DNA of 64,000 bases from Cyathus striatus (taxonomy: Eukaryota; Basidiomycota; Agaricomycetes; Agaricales; Nidulariaceae): positions 3,224,001 to 3,288,000 of the forward strand of contig JAOVFP010000004.1 of the NCBI GenBank assembly GCA_025738555.1, written 5' to 3'. Shown here piece after piece: positions 11,998 to 23,353 of the stretch; position 1 is the first letter of the stretch; every line of letters begins with the position of its first letter. The notes beneath the pieces were generated by a model. That model did not search any database, had not been told where the DNA came from, and saw nothing but the letters and a program-made list of their open reading frames with translations. Position numbers and translations under genes: made by a program.

Positions 11998-12195
11998 TCA
12001 GTGAACAATCCCCGAAACCTGATTGTTCTCGAGTAGTTTCAAGCCCTCAACTACTCCATACAAGCTTACCACTACTTCGAACTCGGCTGTCGGAGATTCT
12101 TCATGCTTCATAGTGGATGCGGTTATGAAGATCGGAGAGGAGACAGAGTATTCGGAAAGTTGAACCACTGTGAGGACGATTAGTCTCTGTGCTAT
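11998..12195 (-). pseudogene. MDR dehydrogenase remnant with internal deletion
   Basis: The minus strand encodes VVQLSEYS, then ITASTMKHEE, which match VIQLAKYS and TTASTKHEA of the intact dehydrogenase at 4324. After a few residues it jumps to GVVEGLKLLENNQVSGIV, which matches the extreme C-terminus GVSEGLKRLENNLVSGV. About 100 internal residues are missing and the upstream catalytic domain is not found nearby. A decayed duplicate. Confidence 0.7.
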
Positions 12196-12654
12196 TGGCG
12201 CGTTAGGTAGGGTACTCACTGAACTGTCCGATGGAGTCAGGGGGCTCCGAACACTATATTAGGTATATAAGATATGCGCATAGTCTGTCGTAAGTTTTGT
12301 TATTATTCTTAACTTTCACTCACGCACACTACTTATTGTCACTTCCTTTGTTACGTTGGTTCATTGCTTCTCTACTACAGGGACTATGCCTTTTATCTCA
12401 GTTCGGGCCGATTGGTGTACCTTCGACATCACAGGGCCGGTGGCCCGGAGTGTTTGGTTCTATCGTATAATCCTAGATTTTAACCCAGAACTTCTTAGGT
12501 TACGCTTTTCTCAGTATATGGGCTTTTATTCCTGCGCAGGCTATGTCATAATTCACCCAGCTCTCCCAGAGACCTACAGTCCTTAATATGTAGTCACAAG
12601 CCTGTCAACAACATGATCCGAGTGCTCTTGCCTGGGATTTCCTAACCTTTTCAG

Positions 12655-13060
12655 CCGTGGCTGGGTTGTAGAGCGCTGGCTTGGCATTCCCGTGGACTGG
12701 AGTCGACATCATGAATTATTGTCGAGAGGCTATAATAGCAAAGTTGGCTCAAGAAGGAAGGTATGTAGCGATTAATAGCACGATATATGCAGCAGTATCA
12801 AACTCCCTAAGATCCCTGAACACTGATTGAAGATAGGATTTCTGGTTAATACAGCTCGTTCTGATCACGTACTCTAAGTATGAACAACGCCTTCGTGCTC
12901 TAAAAGAGTGAGTATCTATAATTATGAGATGTATTTCACGGAGCTGACTATTTATTCCATCTCTAAGGTAGTGCTCTTGAGAAAGAAACGTTAGAACAAA
13001 TGAAACAATGGAAGATATCAGCCGCTACACATTCGAAATCATGGACATCAAGATTATGAC
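12655..13060 (+). other. Possible exons of an unrecognised gene
   Basis: Three coding-like blocks bounded by plausible splice sites: 12655-12760 (RGWVVERWLGIPVDWSRHHE and on), 12837-12907 (LVLITYSKYEQRLRALKE, partly hydrophobic) and about 12969-13060 (SALEKETLEQMKQWK to a stop). The reading frame does not join cleanly between the last two, so the gene may be broken. No family recognised. An earlier exon could lie in 12350-12590. Confidence 0.3.
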
Positions 13061-13306
13061 ATCGCCGCTGAGGTCGTTCGTAGCAATATATACATACACT
13101 GTTACGGAGCCCGTATCTCTTTCCAGGGTTATCTTCCCCTAGCTTCCGTCTCTTGCAACCATATCCTCGGATCTTTTATTTGAGTTATCGATTTTAAAGA
13201 TAGCTAGATCACGAATTTCGTGTCTATTTTCAATCGCAATATATTCGTATAAGACACACGCTTTCATATGCGTTCAAAACATCAAGCTGTTACCAATTCT
13301 TTCATA

Positions 13307-16300
13307 ATGGATGGCGATGACCTTGGCCCAACGTACGGCACGTGGCTTGTATGTCTCTTTCTTGAGACTGTGTAAGTGCCTTTCTTTCAACCTCCATTAT
13401 ACTCTAGGACGTCCGAGAAGCTAAAAGTATCTTTTAGACTTTATGGCTGTGGCATGCTACAAGCTTGGTTGTATTTTCATTGGTATTCCAAGGATCACTG
13501 GGGGATAAAAGCTATGGTAGGTTAGGTTGAAACTGTGACTTGCATGAATCCGACTAATGTAAACGCATTATTTATCAGGTTGTGATACTAATGTATGCAG
13601 TGTTGTGACATGTCTTATCACTGAATGCACTCTAAAAGAAGGTCGCAGCATATTCAAAACTCTCCAAGTCACGCTTTTCTTCGCATCGACTTACCGTTCA
13701 TTCATCGATGACTTCGGAGATCCCACTTCTTTAACTGTTATCACCTGGCAAGATTCGGTACGTAAATTACCCGAAAATCAACTGTTTTCTTCTGAATTCT
13801 GTCTGGGCTTCTAAGACGCAACTTCTAGCGGGCGTTGGTATTCAATCCACAGATGATGTATCATAGCTTTGACATTGAATCAGTTCCTTACAGCGTTCGT
13901 AGTTCAGATGTGAGTCGTTACTACCTCTTATTAGCTTACATGTTTAACACTAACTGAAACATTAGATACTTCGCTTTCTGCATCTATACTTGTAAGTGTC
14001 ACAACAAAATTGTATGAATTAATTCATGATCAAGCATTTAAAGTGAATAAAAAGAAAAAAATTGCTACTCTTTTTATTGTTGGTGTCGTTATTTCCTCGC
14101 TATTGCTCTATGTGAATGATTCTGACTGATTCATTTCAGGTGTCCCTTGCGCTAACCCAAATCGGTAAGTATACATAGTTTGTTGAGTGAAGCAAAAACT
14201 TATATGTGCATGGGGATTCTGCCGCATCTGCGCACAGGAGCAGGCATTGGTAAGTGTTACAAAACTATTGTTCTTAGCATATCTTACATATAGTGGTACA
14301 ACGTTCAGCTCAAACCACAGTTAGGTCAGCTAAATGGATTCATATGCACATATGAAGATACTGACCTGCGAATTTCACATCAGCCAAAGAATAGGATCCT
14401 TGTCAAAAATAGGGAATACGAGAGTAAAAACAATAATCCAGCCACCTGGGATGTAGACTGACACAGAATTGACAGACTATCACAACACTTCAAGCTTCCG
14501 CTGCTGCTCTATGCGACATCGCGATTACAATCTTACTTGTACGAACACTAGACAGCAGAAAGACCACTGTAAAATCGTGAGGAGAGCCGCTTTCATACTC
14601 TTTTGAATAAATACTGATGAGCTTGTGCTTAATTTATTAGAACCAATTCGATGTTGAATATGTTGATAATTAATGCTGTGAACCGAGGCATGCTAACGGC
14701 GTTATGCGCTGTTCTATACATCATTCTAGTCGGTGCCAATCTCTTCGTATTTTACGTTATAGTTCTCACTATTAGTCTAGTTTTGGTCTTTTCCTGGTAC
14801 GCTTTATTTCTTTCTGGGATTAGTACCAAGTAGCAAGTGTAAGCCTTTCTTTGTGCCTTGCGACGAAGTTTTACCTCCTGCTTTAGTATATATGAACAGC
14901 GCACTAGCTACGTAAGATTATTTTTCTGAACACAATCAGTACTACATTTATTCTTCAAACTTTTCAGGTTAAATACAAGGCAACATATTTTAAAAAAATC
15001 GACACGCGCTGACTGGCGTTCAATACAACTGGATACTCTTACGATGTCCGGAGGAACAATGAATTGCAGTAGTTCTGACCCTATTCAAGTCACTGTTAAC
15101 AGCGAAACATTTTATGACAAACCTTGTACAGTGAGTGCATACTATCGTCAATCAGGACTTAGTGTTGTCACAGCTGTGACATCGCCTCATATTCAAACTC
15201 CATTGATAGTGTTGATGGCACTTCTAACCGAACACCGCATGTCGCAAGCATAGCCTGATCAACAACTACGATAAGTTGGTGGTAAGTTTGAGATGAAGCT
15301 TGAGACAAAAGGCTGAACAATTATATATTGCTATATACCTGTAATAAATTAATTACTATATATACAGCCTATGATACAAGTACTAGCAATATGCACGTTT
15401 GGGGTCAAGTTTTGCTGGTTTTGTCGGAACAATTTCAAGATGACGGGCAACAAATCTCGAGGCAAAACACTTCCCCGCTCAATGACCAGCTAACTCAGTA
15501 GCATGGTCTCATAGTGTACGAAGATCCCATGGCTAATCAGCCTCCGCGTCGCATTCTGACCAATCCAAAAGTGTGGCTTCCTGAGTGAGGTTCAGCAGTT
15601 GTTGTTTGCCCACGTCCTTGTAGCATGCGTGCTTTCCATTTTAACGTCATCGAAGGGTATTAACATTAACCTAAAGCATTTATAAATGAGCTATAACACA
15701 AAATGAAGAGACAATTCAGGCAATGGTTAACTTACATCGTATGCTTTAGCAGCATCTGTCCAGAATTTGTAAGTTCCATCCCTCTTCGCGGCAATCGCAG
15801 CTAGGATGTTTTTCTCATAATCTTCGTCATGAAACGCACAACTTTGGCTTCGCGAACTACCGTTAGCCATAATATCCCAGAGGCTTGAGAGCCTGCCCAA
15901 GCGCTCAGTGTCGTACACGAGTCGCGACACGTTCCTCACTGTCATCGACTTTAAATGAGGTTACGTGATGCTTGACGCCATCAAAAAATGATCATTTCAT
16001 TAAAATTCCGCTCAGCCGTACCACGGCCAGCGTGACGACTTCCGAAAACATAAACACAGTAAATGAGCTCATACTGACAAAAAAAAGTAGTATTCGTGTT
16101 TATTGAAGTAATGAATAGTTATATGTGAAATTTTGAGAGAAATAAAGGTCGGGAAGGCGGTTAAAAATGCCCAACACTAAGTCCTGATGAACACTAAGTC
16201 CTGATTGACGATAGTACTTACGAATCTTAGACAATTAACCAAAATAATTCTTATTAGGGAGCTACCACTGAACCGAATCAAACTGTGAAGTTTATCGATG

Positions 16301-16311
16301 GAATGGTATAG
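13307..16311 (+). CDS. DUF6534-type seven-helix membrane protein 2, with transposon relic in last intron
   Basis: Paralogue of the gene at 9743 with matching exons: MDGDDLGPTYG start, LYGCGMLQAWLYFHWY (about 13440), TLQVTLFFASTYRSF (about 13655), AFVVQM, IYFAFCIY, KKIATLFIV, TNSMLNMLI (about 14643), PGTLYFFLGL (about 14792), then LNTRQHIL (about 14970). The exon ending at 15130 continues after a long intron at 16258-16311 with TVKFIDGMV and a stop, matching QKFIDGMI at the end of gene 1. The last intron is 1,127 bp here against 53 bp in gene 1, because a transposase relic was inserted. Both splice sites remain canonical (GTGAGT and TTATTAG), so the gene may still be expressed. Function unknown. 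Confidence 0.72.
15375..15945 (-). pseudogene. Pogo/CENP-B-type transposase relic
   Basis: Reads on the minus strand. The N-terminal part ILAAIAAKRDGTYK...AAKAYDVS is a psq-type helix-turn-helix (15727-15795). Downstream, in shifted frames and with stops, come LNLTQEATLLDWSE and FVARHLEIVPTKPAKLDPKRA (the latter near 15415-15475). This order, HTH_psq, then a CENP-B-like DNA-binding segment, then xLDPKRA before the DDE domain, is characteristic of pogo-like elements. No DDE domain is found, so the copy is truncated and dead. It lies antisense within the last intron of DUF6534 gene 2. Confidence 0.72.
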
Positions 16312-16519
16312 TTTTAGCCTCGCTAATAGTACTTATGTACACACTGCATGTTCAGTTTGTTGTAACTTGTATTTTATATCATCTCTACAGGATATCTATG
16401 CTCAGACTCCTTTCGTTTTTCACCAAAGCAAGATTTTGGCTGACGCAGCCGAAAATTTTAACGAATTGAGTGTGATCATATTGTGTGGGGTTACTATGCA
16501 TACCATTTAACACAAAATT

Positions 16520-18162
16520 TCATCCCCATAAAAGCGGTGTATTTTCCCTGTGTCTTGCGCCTCTCATTTCAAAGCGTTCCAAAATATCGTCGATTTCTTT
16601 TATTTCTTCTTGGGAAAATGATATATCCCCGGCTTCCAAGTTTTCAAGTGTTCGGTCTTTTCGGCTGATATTGATGAACCATATTAGTAGGAGCGACTTA
16701 AAGTTCTATAACCACCTACGCCGATCCTGGAATGGGAATAACATTGTCGCCTCTGGAACACACCCATGCGATACTGAGTTGTGCAGGAGTGCATCCCTTT
16801 TTGGCAGCTATACCTTTAAGAGTATCAACAAGAGCCACATTGTGCTTCCAGTTCTGTTGTTCCAAGGGGAAGTACACATTTCTTGATTTTATAAACATGT
16901 CTTACCTCTTCCTGAAGGCGGCTGAGGCTACGACGCAAGTCATCCGCTGAAAAATCACATGAGACACTGGCATGATCATGAACATTAAGAAAGAAGATAT
17001 ACGTTCAAGGTCTTCTGGTTTCGTGAAATTTCCACTTAAGATGCCATGTCCGATAGGACTTTATGGTCGTTGAATTCCACGTTGGCTTCATACATATTAA
17101 AAACACCACAACGTACGAATAAGCGGCCACCGAAATTCCAAGTTCATTACATGTTTGAATTACTACGATAAAGGTCAGCCATTTAATTTTAATCACCAAG
17201 GAACATCTAAGCTTTAAAAATGAAAACATACCTTCTATAGTTTCCTTTTCATATGACCAAGGACTAACTTCGATTTCTACCAAGGCTACAGGATGTATCT
17301 GTATTGTTTCTTGCGTTAAATTCATAAATAATACAGAGAGAAATAGTTCCCTTACTGTATTGGCTCTTCTGATGGTTTGTGCATTGCACTCAGACATTCC
17401 TATGTGATTGAACTTGCCTTCCTTTATGAGTTCAGAAAGAGCCTGAATGGTGTCTTCAACCGGATGCTTGGGATCTACCCGAGCGCACTCGAAAAGATCA
17501 AGTTTCTTGGTTCCACGAAGGACAGCATTCACGTTATCGACACTACGCCGTACATTTTCTGGGCTGGTAGAGGTGACAAGAATTAGCGGTTGTACATGAA
17601 TCAAAATATGATGCAACATACGATCCGTCGATCGTATATTTCTCAATACCAGATGCCCCCTAATATCGATCGAGCCTTGTTTTTTGTGCTGCTTTAATAA
17701 GGACTCACCTTCACAGAAAGAAATACTTTCTCGGCATAGGTAGGATATTTATCAAAGAACCTTGCCAATAGCTCCAAGTTCGCAGTTGGAGGATTGTTTC
17801 CGTAAAATTCACCTTATCTTAGAATCGAAAATTTGCATGCAATTGACATAAGTATGTACGTACGTACCACTATTAAGAAGCATTTTAGCATTCTCCGGCA
17901 GACTATCAATTCCTGCCTTGATGGACTCAAAGCATATCTCATCTGGCACGGGATTGGGGACCCATCTAAGAGCGATAGTAATCGGGGTCAGTAGATGGTG
18001 GTATCGGTGGCAAGCTCACGTCATGCGCATTAAACCGTGCTATAGGAAGTTCCGATGAGTAAGTAATGTATTATCAATTTTAGTAATAAAATAACCTACC
18101 CCTATCTTGCCAACGGTAATATCTGAAGCAGTGCCTCCCAGTTTTGCGGTTGCATTAACCAT
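16520..18162 (-). CDS. Aldo/keto reductase (pyridoxal reductase-like AKR)
   Basis: NADPH-dependent aldo/keto reductase; exact substrate unknown. Read on the minus strand from ATG at 18162. Successive exons give [34 protein letters not shown] (with the catalytic Tyr), KVFLSVKG (catalytic Lys), [102 protein letters not shown], and finally [17 protein letters not shown] to a stop at 16520. The total is about 345 residues, normal for the family. All joins use GT-AG sites and keep frame, so I consider the gene intact despite stops that appear if introns are ignored. Single copy in this window. Confidence 0.8.
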
Positions 18163-19644
18163 TATGAACGATGTATATGTAACGCTGCGGTGGGTTGAGT
18201 TCTGCAATATTTAGGGGTTGAGGAAGTTTGTTGCAATTATGGCTTTCGTACGTGGGCCATTATTTATATGAGAAGACAGGAAATCACCAAGCGGTGTCAA
18301 TACAAAGCCTTCTGTGAGAAGTGCACTATGCCGCTTACGCGTCACGGAAAGGCGTCCGTAATGTGCGTAAGTTAAATACAGAGAGCACCGGCTCCTCCGC
18401 CGACCATGAAACAGATATGACAAACGCTGAACTTGGTGCACCAAACATCCATATATATGTCGTGATTCGTCACAGGATTCGTTAAGGTTGATGTTTTCCT
18501 CCTGTAAACATATGAGGTTTAAACATTGATTTGGAGTTGAACGTTGAGACTGCGTTCAAAATTGGAACTAATGTGCGTGGTACTGCCACAGCTGGGCGCT
18601 GACTTGCACCATTTAAGCTAGTTGTGTGGAGTGGATTCTTTGGGCTTCGACAAAAGCTAAATATCGCGCCACACTATCCCAAATTTCTGGATTCTTGTCT
18701 GGAACCGCTGCTGAATCGGTGCGACAGTTTTGGGCGCTACTTAAGTACGCGCTAATACAGAGTTCTTTCACGTGACACTGTTGAAGTTCTATGTTTCTCA
18801 CGTCGTCATGCGCGTCACGGACATTGGACCAAGTCCGACCATTGCTTGACAATCCTGAAGTCCCCAACCCCCAAATCACCCTTAACATTTAACCCATCAG
18901 AACCTATTACAAGTGACTTTATATGAAGTAATTACGTCCAACGCTGATTTATGTCTCGGGCGAGCAATTACTTTTCCAAATAGTCCCGAAAGCGTATACG
19001 TACGTACAAATTCCATCTGGACCCCGCCGCGATGGAGAGCACGAGACAAACCTTGACTGTGAGTATCACATTTCGAATTCCAGGAATGGCATAAATAATT
19101 GGAAAGTTGAAAACATGCTTAAAGTCTTTGTCCTCTGACTTAGGGTGGTGATCGGAACGTGTCTGGGAAACTGTTGGAATTTGGTAGGAATTCTGCACTT
19201 GTCTGCTTTGGACTTACGAGAACCTGTTTTTCTGCCCTATCTGGTTTGCACGCCATTCAATACATCTGACACATGCAACTAGTCAGTGCGACCAGCTGTC
19301 GTTGCCAGTGCACAATATGAAACTATAGTATCTTAAGGTTGCAATCGACTGAGTATACCCGTTAAATATATCGTTGGAGAAATTTAGAAGAATCGATGAG
19401 AAGTCGTACGTGCCGAAGCTCATAATTATATGGAGAGTCTCGAGGTTACAGGTAAGTATCTGTTGTTATTTAAACTTCAGATAGTCGAAACGTGTAGGTC
19501 AGAAACTAGCCTATAATAAGAAAGATGCGTTCCGACTGGCGCAAGATAGATCTCCAGAACTTCCTATCTGTGTTATCGTCCCTGCAATACGCAAGCTCCC
19601 CTTCCTCTTCAAGTGCTTACTACTGACAGAGGGTATATGTGGCC
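18163..19644. other. Intergenic, no gene seen
   Basis: Only short unrelated frames. A word TAGGGTGGTGATCGGA (19142-19157) recurs as TAGGGTGGTAATCGGA (23162-23177) before the next cysteine-cluster gene, probably a leftover of the duplicated upstream region. Confidence 0.35.
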
Positions 19645-21262
19645 ATGTCTTCGCAGAATGATGAAAACCGTCTACTCTTTGAAGCATTCAAAGCTCTATT
19701 AAATACCTTACAGAACGGAGGAGTGGAAGAGAGCGCCGCCTGGCTCGATACGCTACCCGAAGGAGAGATGGCAAGTCTTCACGCCCTCTGCTATTCATAC
19801 TCATTGATAAGTTTTATAGGATTGTAATGAATGCAAACGCTCGCCTGACTACAGTTGTGACAAGCTATCAATCAAATGTGGTTCCTGTTCGTCGAGGAAG
19901 ACGTTTTGCTCTAGATACATGGCATTTATAAAAGAAAAAATCACAGAGAGGCTCTGTATCTCTGAGAAGACGTATCGTGCTTTGCTTCGTAGATATATCG
20001 GTAGCTCCAAACAAGCAGGCGAGAAACTTCCTGCTGCTTGCTTATCCTCAGCAGTAGATCCAGAGGACACACTTGAAGATGGTATGGAAGTAGATCAGAG
20101 TCCGACTAACAAAACTTTGTTGCGGTCCTCTGCATCAGATACCATAGTGAATATGAACTATCAAGAACCTCTACCACACGACGCGGAACAGGAGGAAGGC
20201 GAGCTGGTCGAAATTCCGGATGATGATGACATTCTAGAAAACGACTTGTATGTCGTTCACATGCGGTTTTCACAGCGGCTGCATGTGGGTAATCTGAGAG
20301 TTGAAGAACTGCAGCAACAGCTAGAAGACGGGGCTACCCAGCTTTCCGAGACTCAACACCACAGCATGGAGTTGCAGCAGAAACTAGATGCCAAAGAGGT
20401 TCAACTTTCCAAGGTTTGGTGCCAATACAAGGAGCTACAGAAAAGGACGGAAGAAATAGAAGTGTCCCTTGACGCTAAAACAAGCAACTAGATGAAGCTC
20501 GACAGCACTGCGAAGAGATACAGCAGAGGGCTAAGGAGTTAGAAGCTAAAGACAAACAGGTTTCTGAAGCTCAGTGTCGTTGCGAGGAGCTGGAGCATAG
20601 CATAGAACTGTTAGGATCGTCTTTGGGTGCCAAGAACACGCAGATTGCTGAGGCTCAAATTCGCTACGAGGAGCTGCGCGGACGATTGCGAGGTGTGGAA
20701 TCCGATCTGAATATGAAAAATAAGCTCCTTTTTGAGACTCGCATGCGCTGCGATGAATTAGAAGGTGTAAGAAGGAAGGAACCCACCCTATGTGTTTCGA
20801 CTCAAGAACTGGACCTTGTCTCAGGTGAGTACCCGAGTATATTAAATCGTCAGTTGACATGTTTGCTTATGCTGCCCCAAAGCTATCGAGAGACGGCTTA
20901 GGGTGGATACTGATAAATGTTCTGGAACTGAACCGCATGCAAAACGCAGGGGTAACGAAAATCAACTTATCGGACAACTCGTTTCAATCCTAAACCAAAA
21001 CCACAGTGAAGTGTTACAACGCTTTTCGCAGATATCTGAGGAACTCTATAATCTACCCTTAGGTAAACCTATTAGTCACAGTGAAGGACGAAATTCTGGC
21101 CCAAGAGGAGTCAAGAGGAAACGCTCAGTTATTGACCTTACCGAGAACTTTGAGTCTGTCGACGTGAAAATGGAGGAAGTGGAATTTGCTTTAAAATTGG
21201 GTCACAAAATGACCACCAGAAGTGATTCATTGCGTAGCAAGGGGAAGGAAAGAGAAGCTTAG
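19645..21262 (+). pseudogene. Cysteine-cluster/coiled-coil protein with VIDLT motif, copy A (one frameshift)
   Basis: Exons are 19645-19770, 19820-20824 and 20883-21262. Intron 1 begins GC rather than GT (GCAAGT). Exon 2 opens with a six-cysteine cluster spaced C-x2-C-x7-C-x6-C-x2-C-x6-C (CNEC...SCDKLSIKCGSC...FCSRY), one residue off the fungal Zn2Cys6 consensus. An acidic stretch (about 20190-20245) is followed by a long heptad-rich coiled coil. At about 20480-20482 the frame shifts: the coil continues perfectly (KQLDEARQHCEEIQQ) only after loss of one base or gain of two, otherwise a TAG ends the protein at 20491. The C-terminal exon carries KRKRSVIDLTENFES, a basic patch next to a SUMO-interacting-like motif. 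Paralogue of the gene at 23354. Function unknown; possibly DNA-binding or nuclear (inference). Confidence 0.7.
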
Positions 21263-21333
21263 GTGTTGTAGAATTAGTGTGTCCTGTAAGCGGTGGCAAT
21301 GACAATGATACATTTTCCTTTGCACTTGAATTA

Positions 21334-22546
21334 CTACTTGTTACGCTTATATATCATACCAAGAAATCTTTCGAACACCTCCCTCTTCAACCCGCTCTGG
21401 TCTTCCACTACACTCTCAATCCTCTCTCTGATCTCCCGCACAACTCTTTCCTCGTACTCTGCATACACACGCCTCAATCCAACCCCTTCAAACACCTCCT
21501 TAACCCGCTCTTCACACTCCGCACTCTTCCTTCCATAATTCTGTTCAAGAATCGTCCTCTGTTGAGGCGTGGCGAGATTTAGGGCAGTAACAATGCACCA
21601 AGAACACTTGTTATCGACAATATCTGTGCCAATTTTGCCAATTTGTTCTGGAGACCCGGCAAAATCGAGAAAATCGTCTTGGACTTGGTAATATGACCCC
21701 ATAGGTATGAGGATCGATTTTGCGAGCTCGAAGGGGTTGGTTGTTGTGAAGTTGGAGGAAGGGGAAGTGCCAGTTATGATTAGTGCGAGTGCGACTGGGA
21801 AGTAATACGAGTACGCGGTTTTGTATTTCGTTATTAGGTTGTGCCTGCTTTAAGATATAAGAAGCCTGATGCTAAAGAGTAATGACATAACTTGGTATCT
21901 GACCTTTCAGTTGAAAATTTCTCAAGATCAACAACATCCTGTGGAGCGGTAATTAGATCTAACAGCTGCCCCATTCCAGTTAGATAAAGCGTCTCGTCGA
22001 ACAGGTCAACGATATCCGTGTAGTAGGGTTCAGAGCGGAAATGCACTTTCAAGAGGTGATAAATAGCAGCTTTGAGCATGAAGGAGTCGTTGATCGCTCG
22101 CATTCCCACTCCTTCTTTGCGGTACCAACAAGGCTGGCTGCGGCGTGTTACAGAAAAATCCATTATATCGTCGGCTATTAGGCAGAAGGCTTGATACTGT
22201 TATTGCTTAAGGAGAGTTATACGGGAAAGGGGAAAACCATACGAATTCACAACACCATCCTAAGACCGCTGCTCCAGCGTATTCTTGTTCTGTAAGTGTG
22301 TACCCTCGGAGGAGTTCGATAGCGTCTACCATGAATGTTCCACGGTTGCATTTTCCTGTTGGGAGATTGTAATCCAGGTTCTAGGGAAGGGGGGTTAGAA
22401 CGGGAGCCTTATGGGTATACGGTACTCACCTTCCGGTACCACTCAACCGCATCAGAGGGCATTTCCACTTTGACCATATGGTCAATTAGCTCATTACGGA
22501 CTGTAGTATAGAATCCTTTGAATTTGTCGCGTCGTGCGTTTGACAT
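21334..22546 (-). CDS. Farnesyl diphosphate synthase-like protein, copy 2 (intact)
   Basis: Exons on the minus strand: 22546-22430, 22380-22243, 22196-21904 and 21844-21334, giving 352 residues. Motifs are TGKCNRG, the first Asp-rich motif DDIMD, the second DDFLD, KIGTDI, and the C-terminal MIYKRNK. Two departures from copy 1: the residue four before the first Asp-rich motif is Cys (AFCLIADD) where FPPS normally has Phe, and RRGQPCWYR reads RRSQPCWYR. The Cys change is at the chain-length-determining site, so product length could differ (inference). The gene converges with the cysteine-cluster gene A; stop codons are about 70 bp apart. Upstream, AGATACCCAGCTCCCGCTT (about 22620-22640) resembles the motif before copies 1 and 4. 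Confidence 0.88.
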
Positions 22547-23353
22547 TGGGGAATTGGAAAGACAAAGGGTATTAGGCATTTTGTCTACTTATAAGCGTAC
22601 TCACAAAGTTTAGGAAGCGGGAGCTGGGTATCTTTACCAAGTTTAATTCTGAATGAAAGCTTTCAGAGCTGTTGCATGATAAATGTACCTACATACCATG
22701 AACTGTTAGGATAAAACTAAGACCACTATTATGATTCCCTACCTCAGCTATAAGACGCAGATATAGAGATCGTACCAACCGTGCTATCATGATCAACGGA
22801 AATAGTCGATGCATGGGCATTAGATTCTAGAAGCATAAACTGACCTGACGCGAGATCTGCGTTCGACTCCATACCCACTCTTTATTTATATTTAGTAGGA
22901 TTCAATATGTATGCTGTTGAAAGATCCCGAGATGCTAATCATATCCTGTGAAATATCAGAATATGGTTTTAGTGAAGCCACGGACCTTCACAGCAAGTCT
23001 TTGCTGGCGGTGCAGCGAACGCAGTTTGATTGGACGCCACTCGGTTCGGAAATAGCCGATACACTGCCGATCACAAAATGGCTATCTAATAAATTCAGCT
23101 GCAACGACTTATCGATGTCATCCATGATCCATGGACTTGTTTTCCCCATTTCACGCCAACTAGGGTGGTAATCGGATTCTCGAATCGAGTCTATCACTTT
23201 ACCATGTGAATAGTCCCAAGGTACCTCGAGGCGCTCAAAGATCTAGCAGAATAAAACACCCCTGATTTCAAAGGACAATCAATCTCTCTGGAATCTGCCC
23301 GCGTTTTGACACAGCTACTCTTTAACGCTGTTTACCTCTGGACCAAAACAATC
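22547..23353. other. Intergenic region between FPPS copy 2 and cysteine-cluster gene B
   Basis: Divergent promoter region: FPPS copy 2 reads left and gene B reads right. Contains the conserved FPPS upstream motif (about 22620-22640) and the TAGGGTGGTAATCGGA word shared with the region before gene A. No gene seen. Confidence 0.4.

Noticed and set aside
13600..13640. Stop after VVILMYAV suggesting DUF6534 gene 2 is broken
   Set aside because: The paralogue has an intron at exactly this place with the same phase, which removes the stop.
16715..17646. Aldo/keto reductase first looked like a pseudogene because of stops after AYS, LQEE and PGSA
   Set aside because: All three stops fall in short introns with GT-AG sites, and the frame resumes with family sequence, including a last exon ending at 16520.
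18613..19198. Minus-strand frames upstream of gene A as small genes
   Set aside because: No motif, no paralogue at the equivalent place before gene B except one short non-coding word.
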